Assembly (NCBI GenBank): GCA_021397835.1
Contig: JAJFZO010000191.1
Location: 6,391,001 to 6,455,000 of the forward strand
Length of the DNA stretch: 64,000 nucleotides
From: Moringa oleifera
Taxonomy: Eukaryota > Streptophyta > Magnoliopsida > Brassicales > Moringaceae
Direction of reading: 5' to 3'
Shown in pieces: positions 53,350 to 64,000 of this stretch (its first letter is position 1; each line of letters starts with the position of its first letter). The notes beneath the pieces were generated by a model. It was not told the DNA's origin. It was given only the letters and a program-made list of their open reading frames with translations, and ran no database searches. Made by a program: the position numbers and the translations under genes.

Positions 53350-56300
53350 ATGATAGTCAGGTTTGGATTCCTGGTTGCTGCTTCAATTGCAGCGTATGCG
53401 GTTAAGCAGGTCAACCTCAATGCTTCAAAGCCATCATCTTCTTCAAGCAAGCCTTCAGGTACTTAATTCTTTGAGTTTGCTATTCATTAGTCATTTGATT
53501 TTTATAGTGAAAACTTTTTGGAGATTTCATCAATCAGTTGTAATTTGTGATAGAAATTAATTCTGTCTTTGTTTATGTTTCTGCTGCTGAAACTGGAACT
53601 TAGGAAATGACGAAGCAGGCTTCACGCGAAGGGAAAATGAAGTGCATGTTACATATTCTAATGATGGCCTCAAAGGAAAGAATGTAAGTTTATATGCAAC
53701 CTCTAATTCAATTTTGTTCTCTCTCTGTTGTTACGACTATGTTAATCTAGTTCTCAAATTTGGTAATTGTCGTCCTTGTATGTCACCTTGAGAAGAAGCT
53801 ATTCTCAAATCCTATTGTTTTCCTTCAACTGACCAAATGGTGCAGGTGGAGGAAGAGGAGGAAGAAGAGGTTAAATTGATCAGTAGTGTATTTAACCAAG
53901 CTCATGGCAGTGCACCGGATTTTAATGATGAAGATATTTTACCTGAATTTGAAGATCTTCTATCTGGAGAGATTGAATATCCATCACCCAATGACATGTT
54001 TGATAAGGCAGAGAAAGAAAAAGTTTATGAAAATGAGATGGCAAACAATGCAAGTGAACTGGAAAGGTTGCGTAACTTAGTAAAAGAATTGGAAGAGAGG
54101 GAAGTAAAGCTTGAAGGGGAATTGCTTGAATTCTATGGTTTAAAGGAGCAGGAAATAGACATTGTTGAACTACAAAGGCAGCTCAAGATCAAGACAGTGG
54201 AGATTGACATGCTTAATATTACCATAAACTCCTTGCAAGCTGAGAGGAAGAAGCTTCAAGGAGAAGTTGCAGTGGCTGCTTCAGTCAAGAAGGAGCTGGA
54301 GTCAGCAAGGAACAAAATCAAGGAATTGCAGAGGCAAATTCAACTTGATGCTAACCAGACGAAAGGCCAGTTATTGTTGCTCAAGCAACAGGTTTCAGGT
54401 CTTCAGGCCAAAGAGGAAGAAGCCATCAAGAAAGATGCTGAGGTGGAGAGGAAGCTGAAAGCTGTGCAGGAATTAGAAGTCGAAGTTATGGAACTTAAGA
54501 GGAAGAGCAGAGAACTTCAACACGAAAGGAGAGAGTTGACTATAAAACTTGATGCTGCTGAAGCAAAAATAGCGGCCCTCTCCAATATGACAGAGGTAAG
54601 AGTTGTGGTCTTCTATTGCATATGTTCCTTAGCAATGCAATTCTATTCCCTATTCTTTTTTTTCCTTTTGTTTTTTCAGTACTAACATTCTTTTGGGTGC
54701 GGAAACAGTGTGAGAATTTTGAATTATTCAAGTCTAAGTAGCTGCCTCTGCTTCATTTGTGCTGAGACATCGGTTGCCCACAGTGATGCTGTTGAATAGA
54801 TTTTAGAAGAGGATTGACAGAAGTTTACTGAGATAGAATGTTGGGAACCGCCAGAATAACTCCTTTCTTCTGAACTAGGGGGTATTTCAGAGCTGTGAGG
54901 TCTTAACAATAGATATATGCACTTAGCTCCTCCAAGTTTACTACTAATTCACAATGAGATGTTATAAATTTGGAGTGATCTCTTGCACACTAGAGGTATG
55001 TGGCGGGTAACTGTTAATAACAGAAAAGAAATGAGAAAAGAAAGAAAAGAAAAACTTCACAGCACAAGTTTGGCCAAATGATTGTTAATCTTTAATTAGT
55101 TACAGACAAAATTTATTGTTCCCGATGCCTACCATCTTTTTTGAATCTTTAGGTTTCTGCAGCAAGGAGTATTCTAGTTCTATCTTGATATGTGTTTTAC
55201 AATTAAGTGGCTTATATTATATGATTGATGCTTTATCCTCATGCTTCCTTAGAGCGAAATGGTTGCCAAAGAAAGAGAAGAGGTCAACAATTTAAGGCAT
55301 GCAAATGAAGATCTGCTAAAGCAAGTTGAAGGACTTCAGATGAACAGGTTCAGTGAAGTTGAAGAGCTAGTGTACCTTCGCTGGGTAAATGCATGCCTGA
55401 GGTATGAGCTCCGGAACTACCAGACACCTGCAGGGAAAATGTCAGCCCGTGATCTCAACAAGAGCCTGAGTCCCAAATCCCGTGAGAGGGCTAAACAGCT
55501 GATGTTAGAATATGCAGGATCTGAACGGGGGCAAGGTGATACAGATATTGAAAGCAACTTTTCACAACCTTCCTCACCTGGAAGCGAGGATTTTGACAAT
55601 ACATCTATAGATAGTTCCACTAGTAGGTTTAGTACTCTCGGTAAGAGGCCAAGCTTAATTCAGAAACTGAAGAAATGGGGCAAAAGCAAAGATGATTCAA
55701 GTGCTCTTTCATCACCTACAAGATCTCTCTCTGGAGGTTCACCAAGCAGGACAAGCATAAGCCATCGACCAAGAGGTCCACTGGAAACCCTGATGCTGAG
55801 GAATGCTGGGGATAGTGTAGCCATCACTACTTTTGGGTCAATGGAGCAGGAAGCTACCGGCTCTCCTGAAACTCCAAATCCGCCAAGCATTAGAACACAA
55901 GTTTCTTCAAGTGACTCGCCAAATACTGTTGCAACATCATTCCATTTAATGTCTAAATCAATTAGTGGAGTTCTAGATGAAAAATATCCTGCATATAAAG
56001 ACCGACATAAGTTGGCCCTAGAAAGGGAGAAGCAAATTAAGCAAAAAGCAGATCAAGCAAGAGCAGAGAGGTTTGGTGACAAGTCTAGTTTTGGGTATAG
56101 AGCTAAGGCAGCTAGAGAGAAATCTGTAACTTTGCCCCCAAATCTTGCTCAAATAAAAGAGAAGATAGTTGCTTCTGGTGATTCAGGTGATCAATCTAAT
56201 GATAGTAAGGCCATTGATTCTCAAACAATAAGCAAGATTAAACTTGCAGATATTGAGAAGAGGCCTCCTAGGGTGCCTAGGCCACCTCCTAAACCATCTA

Positions 56301-58561
56301 CTGGCGCTCCAGCTGGTACAAATAGAAATGCTTCAAGTGGAGTACCCCCAACTCCACCTCCTCTACCAGGTGTTCCACCACCCCCACCTCCACCACCTGG
56401 TGGACCACCGCCTCCTCCTCCTCCACCTGGAAGTTTACCTAGAGGGGCAGGAAATGGGGATAAAGTTCACCGAGCTCCTGAACTTGTTGAATTTTATCAG
56501 ACATTGATGAAACGTGAGGCAAAGAAAGATGCACCGTCTTTATTTTCTTCTGCACCTAATGCATCAGATGCTAGAAGCAACATGATTGGGGAGATTGAGA
56601 ACAGATCAACATTCCTCTTAGCTGTATGTTTGATTTAGCCTTCTTGTTCTTTGATTGTCTTATTCTGGGATTGATGTATAGGAGTTTATGATTCAACTTA
56701 ACACTTAGACATGTGGGCTGGATCAGGTAAAAGCTGATGTAGAAACCCAAGGTGATTTTGTCCAGTCATTGGCAACTGAAGTTCGAGCAGCTTCCTTCAC
56801 CAGCATAGAAGATCTTTTGGCCTTTGTAAACTGGCTTGATGAGGAACTCTCCTTCTTGGTATGCTATAAACTTTCATCTGCTAGGATATAGCTTTCATCT
56901 GTCAAGATTTTCATTTACTTCACTGAGGATTTCATTTCAGCATGGAAACAAGTTTTTGAGGAAATATGAACCATACTATGACCCTTCTTTATGTTAGTCA
57001 GGTCTCTCGTTTTAGCATTAAGCAAGAAATCCATATTTGACCTTTCACAAATTTTCAAGTGTGTAAATGAGCATACCAATGCAAATTTCTCTTAACAAGT
57101 AAAAGAAAAGAATATAATTAGCTAAGTCATTTCTTGGATTGATTAGGTTGATGAACGGGCGGTTCTCAAACACTTCGATTGGCCTGAAGGAAAAGCTGAT
57201 GCATTAAGAGAGGCAGCTTTTGAATACCAGGACCTGATGAAATTAGAGAAGCAAGTCACCTCTTTTGTTGATGATCCCAGTCTCCCTTGTGAAGCTGCTT
57301 TGAAGAAAATGTACAAACTACTTGAAAAGTATGTATATTTTTCTTTTAGATTTTCATCTCATAGAGTAGACATGATTTGACTGCCTCAATCTTCTTTCCG
57401 TGTGGCTTTTGAAAACCTGATATGATATGACTTAAATCTCTTTTATGTTGAGGATTTCAACACTGATTTATGAACTTTCAGGTTGTGCAGATTCTTTCAC
57501 ATTTACAGTCTCTTTATTCTTCAGTTGCGAGGTTGATTTATGAACTCTTTATTCTTTTACATTTTTTTCAGAGTTGAAAATAGTGTATATGCACTCTTAC
57601 GTACGAGGGACATGGCTGTTTCACGATATAGGGAATTTGGAGTTCCAGTTGATTGGTTAATGGATTCAGGTGTTGTTGGCAAGGTATGCTTTAGGTCTAT
57701 AAATTTCATGAAACTAATAGCAAGGGTGGTTGTTAGATTGTTTTGTGCATTGTCTCACTTGTTGGACAGCACTCGCATCTTTGATCAATAAAGATGCTGT
57801 AGTTTGTAAGTTGATCATTTCCACTCTCTATACAAATGATTTTATAGGATCATTGACCTTTCAAGGATATGACTTGCTAGAAAGGACTGAAGTTGTTTCA
57901 TTTTCTTCTGCTTTGACATGCTTTTCTTGCTTCTATATGTCAAGTGTTCTAATAAGCTAAGAATTGCATTGGTGCGTGTCAAGATTTAGGTATAAATGGA
58001 ATTGTTTCTTGCCACTAGAGGGTTAAAATCCTTGTGTTTATTCTGTTACCAAATTATCACGTCATCCTCTCATTGCAGATCAAGCTTTCTTCTGTGCAAT
58101 TGGCAAGGAAGTACATGAAACGTGTAGCTTCTGAACTTGATGCATTGGATGGACCTGAGAAGGAGCCAAACAGAGAGTTCTTGCTTTTGCAAGGTGTTCG
58201 TTTTGCTTTTCGTGTTCATCAGGTACGTCTATTTTTTTTTTTTAATGTTGATTTAACATTTCAATCACTTGAGGTTTACAGAGAGTGGAATTGTGTAACA
58301 GAGATAGTTGACTACACTGGCCCAACTGGATGCAAATACTATTGCATCCTGGGTGGGTGGTCATCTAGCTGCCCTATTTATTCATTGTCTCCAGTTGTTT
58401 CGTTACTGAAGTAGAGTCTGCCAAACTTTGTGAATAGAATGCTGACTTTGATGTTTTTCCAGTTTGCTGGGGGCTTTGATGCAGAAAGCATGAAGGCTTT
58501 TGAAGAACTTAGAGGCCGTGTCCATGGGAAAATTGGGACAGGCAATGATACAGAAGCTTAA
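53350..58561 (+). CDS. CHUP1: CHUP1, chloroplast outer-envelope actin-linking protein
   Basis: Nine exons: 53,350-53,458; 53,604-53,683; 53,846-54,595; 55,253-56,623; 56,727-56,858; 57,147-57,328; 57,572-57,683; 58,079-58,222; 58,463-58,561. They give 992 residues, about the usual length. CHUP1 sits on the chloroplast outer envelope and drives actin-based chloroplast positioning and light-avoidance movement. Visible in order: an N-terminal hydrophobic anchor (RFGFLVAASIAAYAV, 4-18), an acidic run, a long coiled coil (about 120-360), a Ser-rich segment with the conserved KRPSLIQKLKKWGKSKDD, a proline-rich profilin-binding-type region at about 650-711 with two long Pro runs, and the conserved C-terminal domain (APELVEFYQTLMKREAKKD, DERAVLKHFDWPEGKADAL, YMKRVASELDAL, VRFAFRVHQFAGGFD). 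The start MIVRFGF matches the family start. Confidence 0.97.
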
Positions 58562-59285
58562 CTTCTTCTCTTCTTTCTTAAACAAGAAGTATATCATTCT
58601 CTTGTTTTCTGCTGTATATTTCATCGTCATTTCAATGTCGTGTCAGAAATCTTATAGAACAGATATTGTACAATGACATTCACCATCAGAAACCAAAAAA
58701 AGTTATACATACAATTGAAAGGATTACAGTTCAAGCCAACTTGTAGATGCGTTGTTATAGACAATAGGAGAACAAGAGCAAAAACATGAGAACCAGAGAG
58801 GAAGGGAGAAAGAATAGATTGTCATGGTTAAAAAATATTGTTGAATAAGTTGGGAGAAAGTAAAGGTTGGTGGTGACCAATTTAGTTTGTTCAAAACAGA
58901 GAGGTCTATTTCACTTGTCTGGTATAGTTCCTTTCTGCAAATTCCAGAACAGTACAACTTCCACACAGAAAGACAAACTTAGGTTGCTGGTCATGATATA
59001 TATCTTTATATATGACTACTTATGGCACGCATAGAACTTCTTTGTGCAACGGAAGTTGGGCATGCATTGCAGATAGCTCTTCATTATAAAGTACATAGAT
59101 TTTTAATGACATTGTGTTCAAATTCATGCAGTGCACAGAACTAGATAGTGGCAATTGTGTAAATTGCAAAGACCTAGAAGCAACTTTAGCAAGCTTTATT
59201 GATTATCATTTAAATGAACAGTTACAACATCTCTCTTGGAATAGCACAGAGCCTGAAGGTGATTCGCATTTAGTTACTGTAATTA
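58562..59285. other. Convergent 3' spacer of CHUP1 and GET3d
   Basis: 724 bp between two stop codons facing each other. It must hold both 3' UTRs. I see no further gene or repeat. Confidence 0.6.
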
Positions 59286-62018
59286 CTATCTCATTGTAAT
59301 TACAATACTTCTGTCAATGAACTTGGCACCTCCTACTTTTCCTTGAATTTGTGGTGGCAGACTAATTACTCGTCTTTGGTCCCCTGCTTCGACCAACAAC
59401 TCAGATCCTCCTCGATACTGCAGTTGTCAAAAGATTAAAGAATCATCATCGCAATGATTTTTTTCATAACCCTGAATACTAAAACAATAAATAGCTGCTT
59501 AATATCATAATGTAATGCACATAATTTAAAAATTGATTCAGATGATTGTATCAGCTGGTCAAGGCCTAACATCTCAATTCACCCATCTAACAGATAAACT
59601 TGTGCTTCCTGTCTTTGGTGTCATATTTAGGCCTTAGTTCATAGTGCACTGCTTGCTGTAGCCAAAGTTAGCATGTCTATCATCTCTTTCAGCAAACTTT
59701 TTTACAGTTGTGTTCCCCATTTGCTCCATATGAAACTCAAATAATCAGAAAACAGGCTTTTCATAAACTGTCATTCAGAACACTTGTCAGGGTATAATGT
59801 CCAGTTTCCCTAGTCTATCTATGACGAGATCGAGAATCTTACCACCTCTCACTTCCTGAAAAAACCTAAAATCTCCTTATCTACACTTTTTCTTTCAGGG
59901 GGTAACTAATTTCATATCCTTTTGAAGGAACTTTTAAGACACTGAAAGATTTTCTATGAACACTTATATTCCGGATTGTTGGTGAAAACCTTGTTAACCA
60001 TGAGAAGCAGATATCAAAGAAGTTTAAGGACCAGGACATACTTGGTATAGCTTGATCTCTGACTTGTCAAAGCCTGGCATGAGAAGGGTCACTGACTTTT
60101 TGGCCGCATCAAATTTTACTGTTGGTATCTTGGTACAGCTGTGGCTCATTGGTAAAGAAAGAAGATCTCGTGCATTTTGACTGTCATTATTCAGGATGGT
60201 TGCATTCCAGTCTAGAGGGGTGCTCATGGGGATGTGTGGAATGAAAGCAACAGGCAAAGGAGAAAATTTCTTCTTCAACTTTTCCATTGATTCTACTTTC
60301 AATTGGGTAGAACCAAGTGCAACTGCACCAGAAACCTGTGCACCAGCTTGAATGATACAACCCCAATAGCGCAATGCAGAATTCACAGATGTTATGCTGC
60401 TTGGGTCCATTACAAGGAAGCAGCCAAATTTAGATGGTTCTGAAAAGGCAGAAGCTCCTCTCTGCAGATTACATAATTAATGCAGATTCTTATTGGATGT
60501 AAACACTGAAACTAACAAATGATAACTATACCTCCAGCAAATGCTCTACAGTGTCCCATATTTCTGCACTCACTTTCCCATTGAGAGGAGACCTGTTGGT
60601 GCTTATACTCAAGGCTTCATCAACAAGTCTCAAGATTGAAGGACCAGCCAATCTCCCAAGATCAGTCTTCTCAGTTATGCTCCTCAAATGTTTCATGTAC
60701 AATCTGAGCAGGCACGTTACACACAGTCATAACACAAGGGAAGAAAGAGGACAGAGTGTGAAAGGGAAGAACAGAAAGTCCCTGACCTTCCTTTGCTTGT
60801 TGCCCCTATCATCCGTAAAGTTTCCTCAGTGCTGATACCATCATATACTACTATGTCAAATTTATCCTTTTGGTGGTTTCTTTGAGCTAAATTTCCGAGA
60901 AATCCTACAAGCCTCTCAAGTGCAAATGCTGAAAAGACAGAATCCATCCCAAGAAGCACCCCAAGCTCTTCCCCAACCACCTATCATATAACAACGATGG
61001 ATGCATAATGAGGCTCCCACATACATTCCATCCTAGGGAAGCTAGATGTTAAGTCCCATGGCACCAAAATGCTAAATGATGTTACCTAACCCACCCCTTC
61101 GAGAACACCTTGGGTCATATTAAGGCGGGCATCTGCTTGCTTCAGCCAATTGAGAGGTTCCAGAAGCAGCTGAAAATTTTCAGGAATACTTCATTATTAG
61201 TCCAAAGCAACTCAAAGCAAGATTTCAAAGCACAGGTGAAACAAGGAACAGAGTACACACTTTTGTTGTTTCCAACCTAACCACCGAAAGGTTGTTGCTG
61301 CATCTAATAGGAGAAGTTCCAATTTTACAGCCTAAGAGGTACTCTGCCGTTGGGTCTTGGGTTTGTACCACCAAGCATGTATTGAGCCCAGCCATTGCAT
61401 AGTGCTGAACAGCAACAAATTAGTAAGAAGAGAAATAGAGAAAGAACAGAAATGATTAAGCCACCATGTGCACCGAACATTCACGACAGTTTATACAAAG
61501 AAGTCAGATTCAGAATTGTCTAATTCCGCACCAAAAATTAGTATCATAAAACCCAAAATTTAGATGCTTGCTCTTAATTTCTCATAGACTAAGATTCCAA
61601 ATGGGTTACTTGAATTTACTGTAGTCTCTCACCATAGTACCGAGAATTCAGCCCAACATTACCGCATCAACGAAAATTAGCTCCAGAAAACCCACAAATC
61701 ATCATCATCAACAACAAATAGGAAAAACATTATAGAGAGAGAGAGAGAAAGAGAGAGAGAAGAGAATTGAAGATGATTTCGAAGTACCTGAGCGGTGAAT
61801 ACGGCGGAGGTGGTCTTGCCGGACCCACCTTTACCCAGAAATGTGATCAGTCTTGTTGAATTTTGAGAAGAATTCACGTTATAGTTATCATCCTCAGAAG
61901 AAGCTGACATGACCAGAGGCCGATACATTCTTGGGCGAGATTTTCTTGTAAGAGGTATAAGAGTGGAGTTAAGGTCGCGGTTTACTAGGAGGAGAGGCGA
62001 AGCCGGCAAAGACACCAT
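59286..62018 (-). CDS. GET3D: GET3d-type chloroplast ArsA/GET3-family ATPase
   Basis: Seven exons: 62,018-61,788; 61,404-61,261; 61,169-61,095; 60,980-60,787; 60,703-60,532; 60,461-60,042; 59,417-59,286. They give 455 residues, the length I recall for Arabidopsis At1g26090. The family is GET3d, a plastid and cyanobacterial branch of the tail-anchored-protein targeting ATPases; its client is not settled. An N-terminal transit peptide (about 1-50, Ser/Arg-rich) precedes the deviant P-loop GKGGSGKTT (62-70) and Asp94 in QTQDPTAE. Switch II reads [11 protein letters not shown] instead of the DTAPTGHTLR of classical GET3. No CxxC zinc pair is evident. The C-terminus ([20 protein letters not shown] to RSIVITMR, about 375-455) matches the alpha-crystallin-like domain typical of this branch. 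Confidence 0.93.
61731..61761. repeat. (GA)n tract in GET3d intron 1
   Basis: A GA-rich run, interrupted by AAAG, about 30 bp inside the first intron. On the transcript strand it is a CT tract. Confidence 0.85.
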
Positions 62019-62178
62019 TTTTCGCCAGCAGGCTTGGATACTATGGTATTTGTAGTTAGGACAAGAGAAGGTAATTGTTTAACTAACAACGTCTGCTGTT
62101 GCCGTTAATGAGCAGCCCAACGAAAGAGGCGTTTCCAAACTAACAAGGCACCATTGTCTGGGTTTATTTATTTATGAC

Positions 62179-62183
62179 TTTTT

Positions 62184-62222
<39 letters not shown>
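62179..62222. repeat. Homopolymer T15-G29 upstream of GET3d
   Basis: 15 T immediately followed by 29 G on the plus strand, about 160-200 bp upstream of the GET3d ATG. The tract lies in or near its promoter, where the coding strand reads C29-A15. Exact length in assemblies of such runs is often unreliable. Confidence 0.95.
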
Positions 62223-62229
62223 TCTTGGA

Positions 62230-63290
62230 TGGGGAAGTAAAGCCCAAGCTTTTTACATGATCTTTCAAAGTTTGATTTTGATAACCAAAAAGCAAATATT
62301 TAACACACCCTTAATTTTATGATAAAAACTTTTGCTACAATTGATATATGGGTTATGTAAAAAATGTCGGCAGATATATTGTTAAAGCTAGTATATCTGT
62401 AAGTTTTAAGCAGTAACCTAGAAACAACCTAAATGGGCATGATTCTATCTTGCTCTACCCAGTGTCTTTTCTTGGGATTTTAGAAGTTCATTACCCTCAG
62501 CAAAAAGTTGCAGGCTGCACAATCGATGTCTTCTCTTGCCCACAATACCCAAAAGGCAAAAGAAAAAATGTAAGCCTCTTTCTTGCATGTTAAATGAAAT
62601 TAAATCTCAAATATTTTATAATTATTGATGTTACATGAAAAACGGTTAGGATCAGGATAAAGACATGTCAAAGATAATTTTTCAGGTTTATGATGTTGAA
62701 GAAGTGAATTTGCAAGAAAACAAAAGTAAGGGGACATCCTTAATTGTTCAGGATACTTTTTGATGCTTTTGATGCTCAAGTTAGAAAATAGATTTGAAAG
62801 AGTAAAATTAAGGTAAAGTTATGTGCCTAAACTTTATAAGATCTACCCTATTTATATGTTTGATGAAGGGTATCATAGTAATTTAGAGTATGGTATGTTC
62901 ATTTTACCATAATTGCTAGAGTTCACTTCCTAAAGTCTCTTTAAGGCCATTAATCTCCAATGGCTCGTGAGTCCAACACTTCCACCTTTATGGGTTACGA
63001 TCTGTTTTTTTCTTATATAGTATTTTATAACTTGGTGTGATCACACCAGGTGACATGTGATGTTGACACGAGATGGGTCGGTAGCATTGACACACGTTTG
63101 GTATGCTAACATTTTTTGATCATCTTATTACGTTGACATTGTTTAGTGCCGATCAACCTCCCTTCAAGAAGGGCTTCCCCCATATGATTGGGATTTTTTC
63201 TTGATGAAAAAGATAACTATACTAAGCATTAAGATTACAAAAGTTTAGAGGCAATACATTGATGCAAACCCGCCTAATCCTAATCTTGGC
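62230..63290. other. Spacer right of GET3d
   Basis: I see no gene. The part from about 63,000 may already be 3' sequence of the LINE relic that follows. Confidence 0.45.
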
Positions 63291-63690
63291 TAGTAAGTGA
63301 GCTAGTCGATGAGCAAATTCATTGAGTTTACGAGGTGTGTGTGCAAAGGAGCAGCTTTTGAAATGAGAAAATAAAAGGTTAATGTCCTAGTAGAGGCTTC
63401 CCTAAATGCTTATGGTGTGCACACCTTGGAGGATTTTTGCAATGGCATTCCAACTATCATTTTCGAGAAGAACACGTTGAAAATGATAGTCTTCAGCAAG
63501 CTCGAGTATGAACCTGATGGCCATAAGTTCACCTTGCATGGGTGTTGATCGGGTTCTACTGCATATGTAGCACAGATGATGACTTGGCCTGCGGAATCCC
63601 TAGCCACCGTCCTTATTTTGGATGTTTTAGTATGTTAGTGAAATGCAACATCCACGTTAATCTTAAGAGAAACTTATAGAGGTGGTTACC
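63290..63690 (-). pseudogene. Broken LINE-type RNase H-like (RVT_3) fragment
   Basis: On the minus strand, three frames together give the plant RNase H-like domain that ends many LINE polyproteins and also occurs as single-domain proteins. Segments in order: KINVDVAFH, a stop, HTKTSKIRTVARDSAGQVI, ICATYAVEPDQHP, a frameshift, QGELMAIRFILELAEDYHF, QRVLLENDSWNAIAKILQG, then a stop after HTISI, and a further part in another frame with LNEFAHRLAH. At least two stops and two frameshifts make it non-functional. Weak related sequence may extend to the right end of the window. Confidence 0.75.
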
Positions 63691-64000
63691 AACTTACTAG
63701 GTTGTTTATATGGACAGTAGGCAATGAGCCATTGAAGGAAGCTTTAACTAGTCTGTATGCATCATTGATAATAGCAAAAGCCATAAAGCCCTACAGATGG
63801 TCAAGAAGACTTCAAGTTTATCTACATGCATCATGTACGTGAATAGACCTTCCTATGCATGACGGTTTAACTGGGCTCGAGAGATGCACATTAAGTTTGA
63901 CGTAAAATTCGTTCGAGACCATGTGCTGCAGTAAAAAAGTAGAAGGGGTAAGGATTCAGAACATGACTCATAAACACAGCACTGTTGATAAACATAGAGG

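Noticed and set aside
59114..59299. Plus-strand frame of 61 codons ending at 59,299.
   Set aside because: It overlaps the last GET3d exon, which lies on the opposite strand.

Overview
This is a nuclear genomic window from a flowering plant, most likely a eudicot. The genes are split by GT-AG introns in AT-rich sequence, the spacers are AT-rich and full of decayed repeats, and every protein-coding locus is a recognisable plant family. The species cannot be named from the sequence. I resolved ten spliced or single-exon genes; all inferred junctions keep the reading frame, and protein lengths fit their families.

Layout. Bases 1-12,500 are gene-free: AT-rich decayed repeats, a nuclear insertion of chloroplast ycf2 DNA (about 5,566-5,815), and a tandem array of three degenerate LTR-retrotransposon LTRs (about 5,795-8,445). 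Then come an IDA-like secreted peptide gene (12,899-13,228, -), a PII-2-like leucine-rich-repeat protein (17,441-19,480, -) and the nuclear lamina protein CRWN1/NMCP1 (22,701-32,053, -). The middle holds the mRNA-decapping factor DCP5 (34,382-39,295, +), a clavaminate-synthase-like TauD-type oxygenase (39,716-40,853, -) and a cytochrome b561 (41,844-43,724, +). The right part holds a plastid SLH-domain protein (45,321-50,731, +), CHUP1 (53,350-58,561, +) and the plastid ATPase GET3d (59,286-62,018, -). The window ends in a broken LINE-type RNase H fragment (about 63,290-63,690, -).

The genes do not form one pathway; what joins them is synteny. From memory of Arabidopsis loci, CRWN/PII-2 (At1g13220-13230), GET3d/b561/DCP5 (At1g26090-26110) and IDL1/LRR/SLH/CHUP1 (At3g25655-25690) are separate neighbour groups there. 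Here they interleave, which suggests this window keeps an ancestral order that Arabidopsis has split between duplicated segments.

A second theme is the number of short direct tandem duplications (units of 30, 39, 40, 65, 79 and about 97 bp) in introns, a 3' UTR and spacers, plus two unusually long homopolymeric G/C tracts. I found no CRISPR array and no tRNA or rRNA gene, and nothing that convincingly looks like an undescribed multi-gene system. The least explained piece is a coding-like island at 51,450-52,570.
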